Below are positions 51,878 to 61,477 of a stretch of 64,000 bases of DNA, piece after piece. Source of the stretch: Skermanella pratensis (lineage in GTDB: Bacteria > Pseudomonadota > Alphaproteobacteria > Azospirillales > Azospirillaceae); NCBI RefSeq assembly GCF_008843145.1, contig NZ_CP030265.1, forward strand, positions 4,891,001-4,955,000. Direction: 5' to 3'. Each line of letters opens with the position of its first letter. The first letter of the stretch is position 1. The position numbers and the translations under genes are program-made. The notes beneath the pieces were generated by a model that worked only from the letters and a program-made list of their open reading frames with translations, had not been told where the DNA came from and did not search any database.

Positions 51878-53989
51878 ATGACCGACCAGACCACCGGCGG
51901 CGGCTTCAACGCGGGCGACCTGTTCCAGACCGCCAAATCCATGATCCTGCGCGGCGACATCGCGCTCGCGGTCGGCTTGGTCATGATCCTGGTGGTCATG
52001 ATCCTGCCGATGCCGTCGTTCCTGCTCGACATGTTCCTGGCCCTGTCCATGACCATGTCGGTGCTGATCCTGATGACCGTGCTGTTCATCCAGAAACCGC
52101 TGGAGATCAGCTCGTTCCCGACCATCCTGCTGATCACCACCCTGCTGCGCCTGGCGCTGAACCTGGCATCGACGCGCCTGATCCTGTCCCACGGCCACGA
52201 GGGGCCCGACGCCGCCGGCGCCGTGATCGAAGCCTTCGCCGGCTTCGTCATGGGCGGCAACTTCGTGATCGGCGTGATCGTCTTCGCGATCCTGACGATC
52301 GTCAACTTCGTCGTCATCACCAAGGGTTCGGGCCGCATCGCCGAGGTGGCGGCCCGCTTCACCCTGGACGCGATGCCCGGCAAGCAGATGGCGATCGACG
52401 CCGACCTGTCCGCCGGCATGATCGACGAGCCGGAAGCCCGCAAGCGCCGCAAGGAGCTTGAGGACGAAAGCGCGTTCTTCGGCTCGATGGACGGCGCGTC
52501 CAAGTTCGTGCGCGGCGACGCCACCGCCGGCCTGATGATCACCTTCATCAACGTGATCGCCGGCATGATCATCGGCATCGCCCAGAACGACATGCCGTTC
52601 ATGGAGGCGGCCGACACCTATACCCGGCTGACCATCGGCGACGGCCTGGTGTCGCAGATCCCGGCGCTGATCATCTCGGTCGCGGCCGGCCTGCTGGTGT
52701 CCAAGGCGGGCGTCACGGGGTCGGCCGACAAGGCGCTGTTCGGCCAGCTCAGCAACTACCCCATGGCGCTGGGGCTGTCGTCCGCCATGCTGCTGATGCT
52801 CGGCATGTTGCCGGGCATGCCCTTCGTCCCCTTCATGGCGCTGGCCGGCGCCACCGGCGCCGCGGCCTGGTACCTGCCGAAGATGCGGGAGAAGAGGTCC
52901 AAGGAACTGGCCGAGGAGGCGATGGAGCAGGTGGCCCCCGCTCCGGTCGCCGACGAGCCGATCTCGACAGCGCTGTCCATCGACTCGGTCCGGCTGGAGC
53001 TGGGCTACGCCCTGCTGACGCTGATCAACACGGCGAACGAGGGCTTCCGCCTGACCGACCAGATCAAGGGCCTGCGCCGCCAGCTCGCGGCGGAGGTGGG
53101 ATTCGTGCTGCCGTCCGTCCGGATCCAGGACAATCTGCAACTGCCGCCCAACACCTACGTGGTGCGGATCAAGGAGATAGAATCGGGTCGCGGCGACATC
53201 CGCCCGAACATGCTGCTGGTCATGGACCCGCGCGGCGAGGCGATCTCCCTGCCCGGGGAGCCGACGGTCGAGCCGACCTTCGGCCTGCCCGCCATGTGGA
53301 TCGAGCAGAACTACCGCGAGGAGGCGCTGTTCAAGGGCCTGACCGTGGTCGACGCCTGCACGGTCATCACCACGCACCTGACCGAGGTGATCAAGGACAA
53401 CATGCCCGACCTGCTGTCCTATGCCGAGACCCAGAAGCTTCTGGACGAGATCGGGCGCGAAAGCCAGAAGCTGGTGGCGGACGTCATCCCGGCCCAGATC
53501 ACCATGGGCGGGCTGCAGCGCGTGCTGCAGAACCTGCTGGGTGAGCGGGTGTCGATCCGCGACCTCGCCACCATCCTGGAAGGCGTCTCGGAGGCGTGCG
53601 GCTTCACCCGCAACATCACCGCCATCACCGAACACGTGAGGACCCGGCTGGCCCGCCAGATCTCGGAGTCGAACAGCAACGAGGCCGGCTTCATCCCGCT
53701 GATCACCCTGTCCCCGGAATGGGAGCAGGCCTTCGCCGAATCGATCGTCGGCGACGGCGACGACCGGCAACTTTCCATGGCACCGTCACGCCTTCAGCAA
53801 TTCATCACCAATGTGCGTCAGACTTTCGAACGTCACGCCATGATGGGCGAGACACCGGTGCTGCTCACCAGTCCCGGCGTCCGGCCCTATGTGCGGTCGA
53901 TCATCGAACGGTTCCGGCCGGCGACGACGGTCATGTCGCAGAACGAGATCCATCCCAAGGCCAAGATCCGGACCCTTGGGCAGATCTGA
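51878..53989 (+). CDS. flhA: FlhA, flagellar export gate protein
   Basis: 703 residues, usual length. An N-terminal membrane half with eight predicted helices (to about 335) contains the FHIPEP signature area TTLLRLALNLASTRLILSHG and the DAMPGKQMAIDADLSAG loop. A long cytosolic domain follows (LRRQLAAEVGFVLPSVRIQD to PLITLSPEWEQAF), the docking platform for chaperone-substrate complexes. 9 nt after flbD. Confidence 0.97.
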   Translation: MTDQTTGGGFNAGDLFQTAKSMILRGDIALAVGLVMILVVMILPMPSFLLDMFLALSMTMSVLILMTVLFIQKPLEISSFPTILLITTLLRLALNLASTRLILSHGHEGPDAAGAVIEAFAGFVMGGNFVIGVIVFAILTIVNFVVITKGSGRIAEVAARFTLDAMPGKQMAIDADLSAGMIDEPEARKRRKELEDESAFFGSMDGASKFVRGDATAGLMITFINVIAGMIIGIAQNDMPFMEAADTYTRLTIGDGLVSQIPALIISVAAGLLVSKAGVTGSADKALFGQLSNYPMALGLSSAMLLMLGMLPGMPFVPFMALAGATGAAAWYLPKMREKRSKELAEEAMEQVAPAPVADEPISTALSIDSVRLELGYALLTLINTANEGFRLTDQIKGLRRQLAAEVGFVLPSVRIQDNLQLPPNTYVVRIKEIESGRGDIRPNMLLVMDPRGEAISLPGEPTVEPTFGLPAMWIEQNYREEALFKGLTVVDACTVITTHLTEVIKDNMPDLLSYAETQKLLDEIGRESQKLVADVIPAQITMGGLQRVLQNLLGERVSIRDLATILEGVSEACGFTRNITAITEHVRTRLARQISESNSNEAGFIPLITLSPEWEQAFAESIVGDGDDRQLSMAPSRLQQFITNVRQTFERHAMMGETPVLLTSPGVRPYVRSIIERFRPATTVMSQNEIHPKAKIRTLGQI

Positions 53990-54065
53990 TCTGGACGGAT
54001 CTGATGGTCGGAACCAGGGATAGGCAGGGCCGGCGCGAACCAGCCGGCATTGAAAGGTGACGTAG

Positions 54066-55099
54066 GTGCGGCTGAAGAGCTTTCATGCTCCGACCATGGT
54101 TGAAGCGATGCGGCTCGTCCGCGACGCGCTGGGCGACGATGCCATCATCGTCGCCACGCGGGAGGAGGAGGGCGGCGTCCGCCTGACCGCCGCGATCGAC
54201 GATGCGGAGCAGCCGCTGCTGCCGCCGCCTTCCAGCCACGAGCCGGAGCAGGAGCCCCCGGCCTACGGCCATGGCGGCCGTTCCTGGCGGCGCGAGCCGG
54301 AAATCGACATCGTCGACCTGATCTCCGACACGCTGACCCGCCACGGAACCCCCGCCGGCATCTGCGACCGACTCCTCAACACCATCGCGACCTACGACAC
54401 CGGCGATCCGGTTGAAGCGTTGAGCGGCGCCCTGGACAGCATCTTCACCTTCCAGCCGCTGCCCCACGGCCGCGCCCCCCGCCCTTTCATGCTGATCGGG
54501 CCGCCGGGCGCCGGCAAGACGCTGACCGTCGCCAAGCTCGCCGCCCGCGCGACCCTGGGGGCCGCAAGGTCGGCGTCATCACCACCGACACGGTGAGGGC
54601 CGGCGGCGTCGACCAGCTCGCCGCCTTCACAAAGCTGCTGAAGCTGAAGCTGCTGGCGGTCGAGGACACCGACGCCCTGGCCGACGCCCTCGGCGTCCAG
54701 CGCGGAGTCGAGCAGGTGCTGATCGACAGCGCCGGCCGCAACCCGTTCGACCCCGACGACATGAACGACCTGGGGGACCTGCTGAACGCCGCCGACCTGG
54801 AGCCGGTGCTGGTCTTGCCGGCCGGGTGCGATGCGGCAGAAGCTGCCGAGGTAGGATCTGCCTTCCGCGAACTGGGAGCGCGCCGTCTGCTGCTGACCCG
54901 ACTCGACATGACACGGCGGCTGGGCAGCCTGCTCGCCATAGCCTACGAGGCGCGGCTGAGCTTTTCCGACATCAGCGCCACCCCGCAGGTCGCCGAGGGC
55001 CTGAGCGCGCTCGATCCCGATTCCCTGGCACGCCTCTTGCTACCTTCCAGCGTGCAGCACGCGACACGATCCGCCAAGCAAACGGGAACTTTCTCATGA
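54066..55099 (+). CDS. flhF: FlhF, SRP-type GTPase for flagellar placement (frameshifted)
   Basis: FlhF fixes flagellar number and pole position together with FlhG. The N-terminal region MRLKSFHAPTMVEAMRLVRD and the P-loop LIGPPGAGKTLTVAKLAARA are in the first frame, which hits a stop at 54594. The remaining G domain (VGVITTDTVRAGGVDQLAAF, then VLIDSAGRNPFDPDD, LTRLDMTRRLGSLL) is in the -1 frame. Adding one G in CTGGGGGCCGC (about 54556-54563) restores ATLGGRKVGVITTD. The full product would be about 344 residues. GTG start with AAAGGTGA upstream. Confidence 0.9.
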
Positions 55100-55887
55100 C
55101 CGAAGCATCCTCGGTTTTCCCCGCCAACATCACCCCGCTGCGTGGCCACAACGTCGTCGCCGTGGCGAGCGGAAAGGGCGGCGTCGGCAAGACCTGGTTC
55201 TCCATCACCCTGACCCACGCGCTGACCAAGCTGGGCCGGCGCGCGCTGCTGTTCGACGGCGACCTGGGGCTGGCCAACGTGGACATCCAGCTCGGGCTGA
55301 TGCCCAAGCGCGACCTGGGATCGGTGGTCGAGCGCCGCATGTCGCTCCAGACGGCCGCCGAGCGGTTCGAGGACGGCGGGTTCGACATCATCGCGGGACG
55401 ATCCGGTTCCGGCAACCTGGCCAACCTGACGGTCCAGCGGCTGAACGAGCTGCGCGCCGACCTGCTGGAGGTGGCGCGGAACTACGACGCCGTCGTGATC
55501 GACCTGGGCGCCGGCGTGGACCGCACCGTCCGCCAGCTTTCCGGCCCCGCCGGGATCACGCTGGTGGTGACGACCGACGAGCCGACCTCGCTGACGGACG
55601 CCTATGCCTTCATCAAGGTCACCCATGCCGCCAACCCGAACGCCGACCTGCGCGTGGTGGTGAACATGGCGAGCAGCGTGCGCGAGGGCGAACGGACCTA
55701 TGCCACGATCCTGAAGGCCTGCCAGAACTTCCTGAAGTTCTCGCCGCCGATGGCCGGCATCATCCGCCGCGACCAGAAGGTCCGGGACGCGATCCGCAAC
55801 CAGGTGCCGCTGCTGATGCGCTCGCCCAGTTCCGACGCGGCCTCCGACGTGCGCAACCTGGCGGCGAAGCTGTTCACCGGGCCATGA
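55096..55887 (+). CDS. FlhG/FleN-like MinD-family ATPase
   Basis: 263 residues. The deviant Walker A VASGKGGVGKTW (24-34) and FDGDLGLANVDIQLGLMPKR mark the MinD/ParA group, and VVIDLGAGVDRTVRQLSGPA is the switch region. Position directly after flhF, overlapping its stop by 4 nt, indicates the FlhG (FleN) role: limiting flagellar number by acting on FlhF. Slightly shorter than gamma-proteobacterial FleN, lacking its C-terminal amphipathic extension by eye. Confidence 0.88.
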   Translation: MTEASSVFPANITPLRGHNVVAVASGKGGVGKTWFSITLTHALTKLGRRALLFDGDLGLANVDIQLGLMPKRDLGSVVERRMSLQTAAERFEDGGFDIIAGRSGSGNLANLTVQRLNELRADLLEVARNYDAVVIDLGAGVDRTVRQLSGPAGITLVVTTDEPTSLTDAYAFIKVTHAANPNADLRVVVNMASSVREGERTYATILKACQNFLKFSPPMAGIIRRDQKVRDAIRNQVPLLMRSPSSDAASDVRNLAAKLFTGP

Positions 55888-57921
55888 CCGGAACGGTGCC
55901 GCCCGCGGTCGCCGCGGCCCCTCCGGGCGCGGCCGGCACCGGAGCCGGAACGGCGGCGTCCGTGACGACCCCACCGCCCCAGCCGGCCGGCGAGGCAACG
56001 CTGGAGAAGCTTCCGGAAAAACTGAAGAACCTGATACGGACCATCGTGCTGTCCGGGACGGTGGTCGAGCAGGCGACCGACGGCAGCGTCAAGGTGCGTA
56101 CCCAGGCGGGCGACCTGAGCCTGAAGACGCCCTTGCCGCTGCCGCCGGACCGCCCGGTGTCGCTCCAGATCCCGCCCGGCAAACCGCCCATCAAGGCCCT
56201 GGTCTTCATGCTCGGCCGCCGGCCACCCAGGTGCCCCAGCCCCAGCTCCCGCCGCAGCCGCAGCTCTCGCCGCAGGCCGCGCCGGCGCCCGCCGCCGCAC
56301 CGCCCCCGAAGACGCCCCCGCCGCCCGCCGCGGCAACGCTCAACCATCCTCCGTGGCGAATGCCGCCGCCGCGGTTCCGCCGCCCGCGCCACAGGTAAAG
56401 GTGGGGGCGGTGATTCCGGCGACAGTCGTCTCCGCCAGCCCGCCGCCTCCCGTACCGGCAACGGCGGCACCCACGGCCTCCGTCCCGGCGCCGCCGCAGC
56501 CGCAGCCGCAGGCCCGGACGCCTGCACAACCGGGCCAGGCACAGCCCCAGCCGGCGCAGTCCGCCCCGCCGCCTCCCGCACCCGCCACATTGGCCGCGGT
56601 CCCTTCGACCTCGGCCGCGCCGCCCCATGGTGCGCCCGCCCCCCTGAATCCGCCTCGGGCACCCGACGCATCAGCGCCGCCGGCACCACCCCGACAGATG
56701 CCGCCGCCGGCTCCGCCGTCCGGTACACCCCCCGGCCCGGCCCCGCAATCGTCCGCCTCGGGAAGGCCCGTCCAGCAGGGGCCGGCTCAGCAGACCATTC
56801 CTCCATCTGCCACGACCTTGCCTCTCCCGGCCCCGTCCGGTGCTCCCCCGGCTTCCCCCGCTCCCCTTCCGGCCCCGCCGCCGACGGCTTCGGCGCAGCC
56901 GCTCCCGATGCCGCTCCTGAAGGCGGGCACGCCGGTGGAGATCCGGGTGGTCGCACTGCCGCCGCAGCCCCAAACGGCCCAGCCCCAGCCGGTCTCCACG
57001 CCGGCTCCTCCACAGTCTCCTCTACAATCTCCTCCACAGTCTCCTCCACCGGGGAGCGCCGCGACGCTGCCGGCGACCGTGGCGGGCACGACCAACACCG
57101 GGCAGCCGATCCTGACCACGGACAATGGCGTCCTGGTGCTGAACACGCGCGCGCCGCTGCCGCCGGGATCGCTGCCGCCGGGGACCCGGGTCGCCGTCAG
57201 CCTGCCCGCCCCTCCGCCCGCCGCCGACCAGCCATTCGACGCGCTTCGGGGACGGGACTGGCCGGCGCTCCAGGATGCGCTCGAGGTCCTCGCCAGGACC
57301 GATCCCGCCGGCGCCCGCACCCTCGCCAACGGGATCCTGCCCCAGGTCAACCCGCGCCTCGCCGCGACGATCCTGGCCTTCGCGGGGCACGTGAAGAATG
57401 GCGACGCCCGGAGCTGGCTGGGCGAACCGGCCGCCCAGGCCCTGGAGTCGCTCGGCCGCCGCGACTTGGTCGAGAAGCTGGGAGAGGACTTCAAGCAGCT
57501 CGCGCAACAGGCGTCGGAGACTCTGCCCGGCGACTGGCGTGCCTATTCGATCCCGTTCTCCGACGGCACGGAACTGAGCCGGATCAACCTGTATGTCAGG
57601 CACCCGGACGCCGACGAGGTGGACGAGGACGGTGAGGACGCGGCCGGAGGCTCCGCCCGGGCCAATCGGTTCCTGATCGACCTGACGCTCAGCCGGCTGG
57701 GCGAGCTGCAACTGGACGGGCTGGTGCGCCCCCGGCGCTTCGACCTGATCCTCCGGACCCACCTGCCCCTCCCCCCGGACATGCGCCGGGAGATCGGCCG
57801 GATCTTCCACGACTCCGTCGAGTCGCTCGGGATGACGGGGGGCGTGTCCTTCCAGGCGGGCACCCAGGGATGGGTCGCTGTCCAGCCCGGCTGCGCCGGA
57901 AGCGTCGGCTTCAGCGCCTAG
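55884..57921 (+). CDS. FliK-like proline-rich protein (frameshifted)
   Basis: Start overlaps the flhG-like stop by 4 nt. About 110 residues (LEKLPEKLKNLIRTIVLSGT) are in the first frame; the reading then moves twice by -1 between about 56211 and 56350, within a Pro/Ala/Gln tract, before continuing (VAGTTNTGQPILTTDNGVLV onward) to 57921. The ordered C-terminus LGELQLDGLVRPRRFDLILR and the preceding FSDGTELSRINLYVRHPDAD resemble the Flg_hook region of FliK, without close identity. I read it as one damaged coding sequence of about 680 residues. Function unknown; it is not the main FliK, which is at 21623. Confidence 0.65.
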
Positions 57922-57930
57922 GGAAGCGCC

Positions 57931-58347
57931 TCAGCGCCGGCGCATGAAGCCGCTCAGCGCGACCTCGTCCAGGGCGGCGTTCTCGCGCTGCTTGCGCTTG
58001 GCTTGGTCGCGCTTGTCGCGGCCTTCCTGGGCCAGCTCGTAGCGCTTCAGCTCCTGGAAGGCTTCCGCCATCTCCTCGGTCGCTTCGGCGATCTGCGACT
58101 CGACCTGGGCGATGGACTGCGCCAGGCGCTTGCGCCGCTCGATCGACAGCTTGGCGAAGTTGCCGTAGCCGAACCCGGCCTCCGGCGAGGTGCGGGCGAT
58201 CTCCTGCTCCGCCGCGATCTCCGCTTCCAGCCGCCCGGCGTCGTCGGCCAGCTTGTCGGCCAGGGTCTGGAGTTCGGCCAGGGCCCGGCGCTTCTCGTCG
58301 AGGCGCCACTTGTGAAGGCGGATCAGTGTGTGCAGGCCGCTGCTCAT
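57931..58347 (-). CDS. fliJ: FliJ, flagellar export chaperone-escort
   Basis: 138 residues, a single antiparallel coiled coil: [20 protein letters not shown], then [20 protein letters not shown] and [19 protein letters not shown]. FliJ inserts into the FliI hexamer like a gamma subunit and bridges to FlhA. Its ATG overlaps the fliI stop by 4 nt. Length and coiled-coil content fit the family. Confidence 0.9.
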   Translation of the reverse strand: MSSGLHTLIRLHKWRLDEKRRALAELQTLADKLADDAGRLEAEIAAEQEIARTSPEAGFGYGNFAKLSIERRKRLAQSIAQVESQIAEATEEMAEAFQELKRYELAQEGRDKRDQAKRKQRENAALDEVALSGFMRRR

Positions 58348-59674
58348 GGCCAGGGTTCACCCAGGATCTCGGCAAGCTGGGCGTACCCCGTCGCCATGTC
58401 GGTACGCTCGCGCTTGCCTTGTTTCAGGAAGGCCTCGATGGCCGGATTGTACTCGATCGCCTCGTCCACCAGCGGGTCGCTGCCCCGGCGATAGGCGCCG
58501 AGCCGGATCATTTCCGCCATGTCGTTGTAGGCCGACAGCAACCGCCGGGCCCGTCCGACCAGCGCGTTCTCGCGGTCGGTGTTGCAGCCGGGCATGGTGC
58601 GCGAGACGCTGCGCAGGATGTTGATGGCGGGATAGCGGCCGCGCTCGCCGATCGCCCGCTCCATCACGATATGGCCGTCCAGGATGCCGCGCACGGCGTC
58701 GGCGATCGGCTCGTTGTGGTCGTCGCCGTCGACCAGCACGGTGAAAAGGCCGGTGATGTTGCCGTCGCCAACGCCGGGGCCGGCCCGTTCCAGCAGGCGC
58801 GGCAGCTCGGCGAAGGTGGTCGGCGGATAGCCCTTGGTGGTCGGCGGCTCGCCGGCGGACAGTCCGATCTCCCGCTGTGCCATGGCGAAGCGCGTGACGC
58901 TGTCCATCATGCACATCACGTTCTTGCCGCGGTCGCGGAAATACTCCGCGATCGACATGGTCATGTAGGCCGACTGCCGCCGCATCAGCGGCGCCTCGTC
59001 CGAGGTCGCGACGACGACGACGCTGCGCGCCATGCCGTCCTCGCCCAGGTCCTCGGTGATGAATTCCTGCACCTCGCGGCCGCGCTCGCCGATCAGGCCG
59101 ATCACGTTGACGTCGACCGACATGTAGCGCGCCAGCATCGACATCAGCACCGACTTGCCGACGCCGGAGCCGGCGAAGATGCCCATGCGCTGGCCGCGGC
59201 AGCAGGACAGGAAGGTGTTCATGGCGCGGATGCCGAGGTCGATCTTCTCGCCGACGCGGCGGCGGGAATGGGCGGGGGCGGGTTGTTGCGGATCGGGATG
59301 CCGACCTTGCCGTTGAGCAGCGGACCCTTGCCGTCGATCGGCTCGCCCAGCGCGTTGACCACGCGGCCGAGCCAGCTCTCGTCGGGGAATACTTCCGGCC
59401 CGCCTTCGGTGACTTCCGCCTTGCAGCCGAGCCCCACCCCGTCCAGTCCGCCCAGGGGCATCAGGAGAGCGCGCCCCTGCCGGAAGCCGACCACCTCGCA
59501 GGGAACCCGCCGCCCGGCCCGCGCTACGATCGTGCAGCGGCCGCCGATCGACAGAAGCCGCTCGACGCCGCCCACTTCCACAAGTAAGCCCAGCACGGCC
59601 GTTACACGCCCAAAGTAGCGATACTCTGGTATGCGTTCAATTTCGTTAATAAAGTGGCTTTGCTGGAGGCGCAC
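58344..59674 (-). CDS. fliI: FliI, flagellar export ATPase (frameshifted)
   Basis: FliI powers and orders flagellar type III export. The N-terminal beta domain ([20 protein letters not shown]) from a GTG at 59674 runs to a premature stop near 59219; the catalytic part [20 protein letters not shown] (Walker A) and later [19 protein letters not shown] continue in another frame to 58344. The break lies at 59265-59285, where adding one base to CCGCCCCCGCCC restores [20 protein letters not shown], a family motif. Joined length is about 443 residues, normal for FliI. The premature stop is probably a sequencing error. Confidence 0.92.
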
Positions 59675-59872
59675 GATGTGAGATATCTATACGTGTATTA
59701 ACCGTGTTGGCGAACGATTCGTCGGCAAATGCAGCGAAAGCGAAGATATGCAGGAATGATTAACTTTCTGTAAACTTTGCTAACGGTAGCATTAAGCTGA
59801 ATCGTCTGTTAATATGTGTATCATCTGGTTCGGCAGGGTTGTGTTCCTGCCCATCAACGTCGGGATGTCGCC
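59675..59872. promoter_or_regulatory. ctrA promoter region, divergent from fliI
   Basis: 198 nt, AT-rich. TTAACTTTCTGTAAAC at 59760-59775 is TTAA-N7-TAAA, one mismatch from the CtrA box. TTAA also occurs at 59792 and 59810. Two GANTC sites (GATTC 59716-59720, GAATC 59799-59803) are positions where CcrM methylation could act, as at Caulobacter ctrA P1. Confidence 0.6.
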
Positions 59873-60586
59873 ATGAGGGTTCTGCTGGTCGAAGACGACT
59901 CCTCGGTCGCCAAGAGTATTGAATTGATGCTGCATTCCGAGGGCTTCATCGTCGATTCCACCGATCTCGGTGAGGATGGGCTGGAGATCGGAAAGCTGTA
60001 TGACTACGATATCATCATCCTGGACCTGATGCTGCCGGACATCGACGGCTACGAGGTCCTGCGCCGGCTGCGGTCCGCCCGGGTCACCACGCCGATCCTG
60101 ATCCTGTCCGGTCTGTCGGAACTGGACCACAAGATCAAGGGACTGGGCGTCGGCGCCGACGACTACCTGACCAAGCCCTTCGACAAGCGCGAACTGATCG
60201 CCCGCATCCAGGCCATCGTCCGCCGCAGCAAGGGCCATTCGGACAGCGTGATCCGGACCGGCCGCCTGACGGTCAACCTGGACACCCGCACCGTCGAGGT
60301 GGACGGCCAGCCGCTTCACCTGACCGGCAAGGAATACGGCATCCTGGAACTGCTGAGCCTGCGCAAGGGCACCACGCTCACCAAGGAGATGTTCCTGAAC
60401 CATCTCTATGGCGGCATGGACGAGCCGGAACTGAAGATCATCGATGTCTTCGTCTGCAAGCTGCGCAAGAAGCTCGCCCAGTCGACCAGCGGCGACAATT
60501 ATATCGAGACGGTGTGGGGCCGCGGCTACGTGCTGCGCGATCCGCAGGAAGAAGCGGTTTCCCAAAAGGCGCAGGCGGCGGGGTGA
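59873..60586 (+). CDS. ctrA: CtrA, master cell-cycle response regulator
   Basis: 237 residues from ATG 59873 (frame is open to 59816 but [20 protein letters not shown] is the family start). Receiver: Asp8/Asp9, phosphoacceptor Asp51 in [18 protein letters not shown], and Lys in [12 protein letters not shown]-terminal winged helix of OmpR type: [20 protein letters not shown] and [20 protein letters not shown] then [12 protein letters not shown]. CtrA activates early flagellar, chemotaxis and division genes. The C-terminus is ...QAAG, one residue past the Ala-Ala that Caulobacter CtrA uses for ClpXP degradation. Confidence 0.96.
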   Translation: MRVLLVEDDSSVAKSIELMLHSEGFIVDSTDLGEDGLEIGKLYDYDIIILDLMLPDIDGYEVLRRLRSARVTTPILILSGLSELDHKIKGLGVGADDYLTKPFDKRELIARIQAIVRRSKGHSDSVIRTGRLTVNLDTRTVEVDGQPLHLTGKEYGILELLSLRKGTTLTKEMFLNHLYGGMDEPELKIIDVFVCKLRKKLAQSTSGDNYIETVWGRGYVLRDPQEEAVSQKAQAAG

Positions 60587-60600
60587 CGAACCCCGCCGTT
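60576..60600 (+). terminator. Hairpin at the end of ctrA
   Basis: CGGCGGGGT (60576-60584) and ACCCCGCCG (60590-60598) form a 9-bp stem overlapping the ctrA stop, followed by TT. It separates ctrA from the convergent cheR. Confidence 0.55.
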
Positions 60601-60628
60601 CCGGCGTTTCCACAGGCAGAGAGGTATT

Positions 60629-61477
60629 TCAGCCCGCCACGGCCCGTGCAGTCTGCGCGCCGGCGGGCTGGTTCATCACATAGAGGCCGCGCTGGTTGTC
60701 CATGGGCTTGAACCGCTCGGTGATTCCCAGGACAGTCTCGGCGCCGCCCAGATAGAGCACGCCGTCGGCAGGCATCAGCTTGGCGATGCTTTCCAGCACC
60801 TTGCCCTTGGTCGGCTGGTCGAAATAGATCAGCACGTTGCGGCAGAACACGACGTCGAACTGGCCGAGCGGGGTCAGGTCGGTCAGCAGGTTGTACTCCC
60901 GGAAGGAGACCATCTGCCGGATCTTGTCGTTGAGCTGCCACTTGTCGCCGATCTGCTTGAAGTACTTGACCAGATGGGTGATCGGCAGGCCGCGCTGGAC
61001 CTCGAACTGGGTGTAGATGCCGGCCTTGGCCTTCTCGACCATCTCCGACGACAGGTCGGTGCCGACGATCTCGAACCGCCACCCGTCCAGCCTGGCGCCC
61101 TCGTCCAGCAGCAGCATCGCCAGGGAATAGGCCTCCTGCCCGCTGGAGCACGCGGCCGACCAGATCCGGATCGAGCGGCGTCCGCCGCGGTTGGCCAGCA
61201 TCATCGGCAGGACCACGTTGCGGAACTGGTCGAACGGCTTCTGGTCGCGGTAGAAGGACGACTCGTTGGTCGTCATCGCCTCCGTGATGTCACGCAGCAG
61301 GGCTTCCTCGCGCCGGGTGCGGATGGCTATGGCGAGCTCGTCGAGGCCCTTCATGTTCCACTTGCGCGCGACCGGCATAAGCCGCGACTCGAGCAGGTAG
61401 GCCTTGTCGCGGGACAGGACGAGGCCCGAGCGCTGCTTCAGCAGGGTGCTGAACATGTCGAAGTCTTCGACCTTCAT
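60629..61477 (-). CDS. cheR: CheR, chemoreceptor methyltransferase
   Basis: 282 residues. CheR methylates receptor glutamates using SAM. The N-terminal helical domain (DFDMFSTLLKQRSGLVLSRD) and the catalytic domain with NESSFYRDQKPFDQFRNVVL, IRIWSAACSSGQEAYSLAML and DVVFCRNVLIYFDQPTKGKV are typical. The start overlaps the cheB stop by 4 nt. Last gene of the che operon. Confidence 0.96.
   Translation of the reverse strand: MKVEDFDMFSTLLKQRSGLVLSRDKAYLLESRLMPVARKWNMKGLDELAIAIRTRREEALLRDITEAMTTNESSFYRDQKPFDQFRNVVLPMMLANRGGRRSIRIWSAACSSGQEAYSLAMLLLDEGARLDGWRFEIVGTDLSSEMVEKAKAGIYTQFEVQRGLPITHLVKYFKQIGDKWQLNDKIRQMVSFREYNLLTDLTPLGQFDVVFCRNVLIYFDQPTKGKVLESIAKLMPADGVLYLGGAETVLGITERFKPMDNQRGLYVMNQPAGAQTARAVAG

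Noticed and set aside
50336-53770. Minus-strand frame of 1,144 codons
   Set aside because: Antisense to flbD and flhA, both with strong family motifs.
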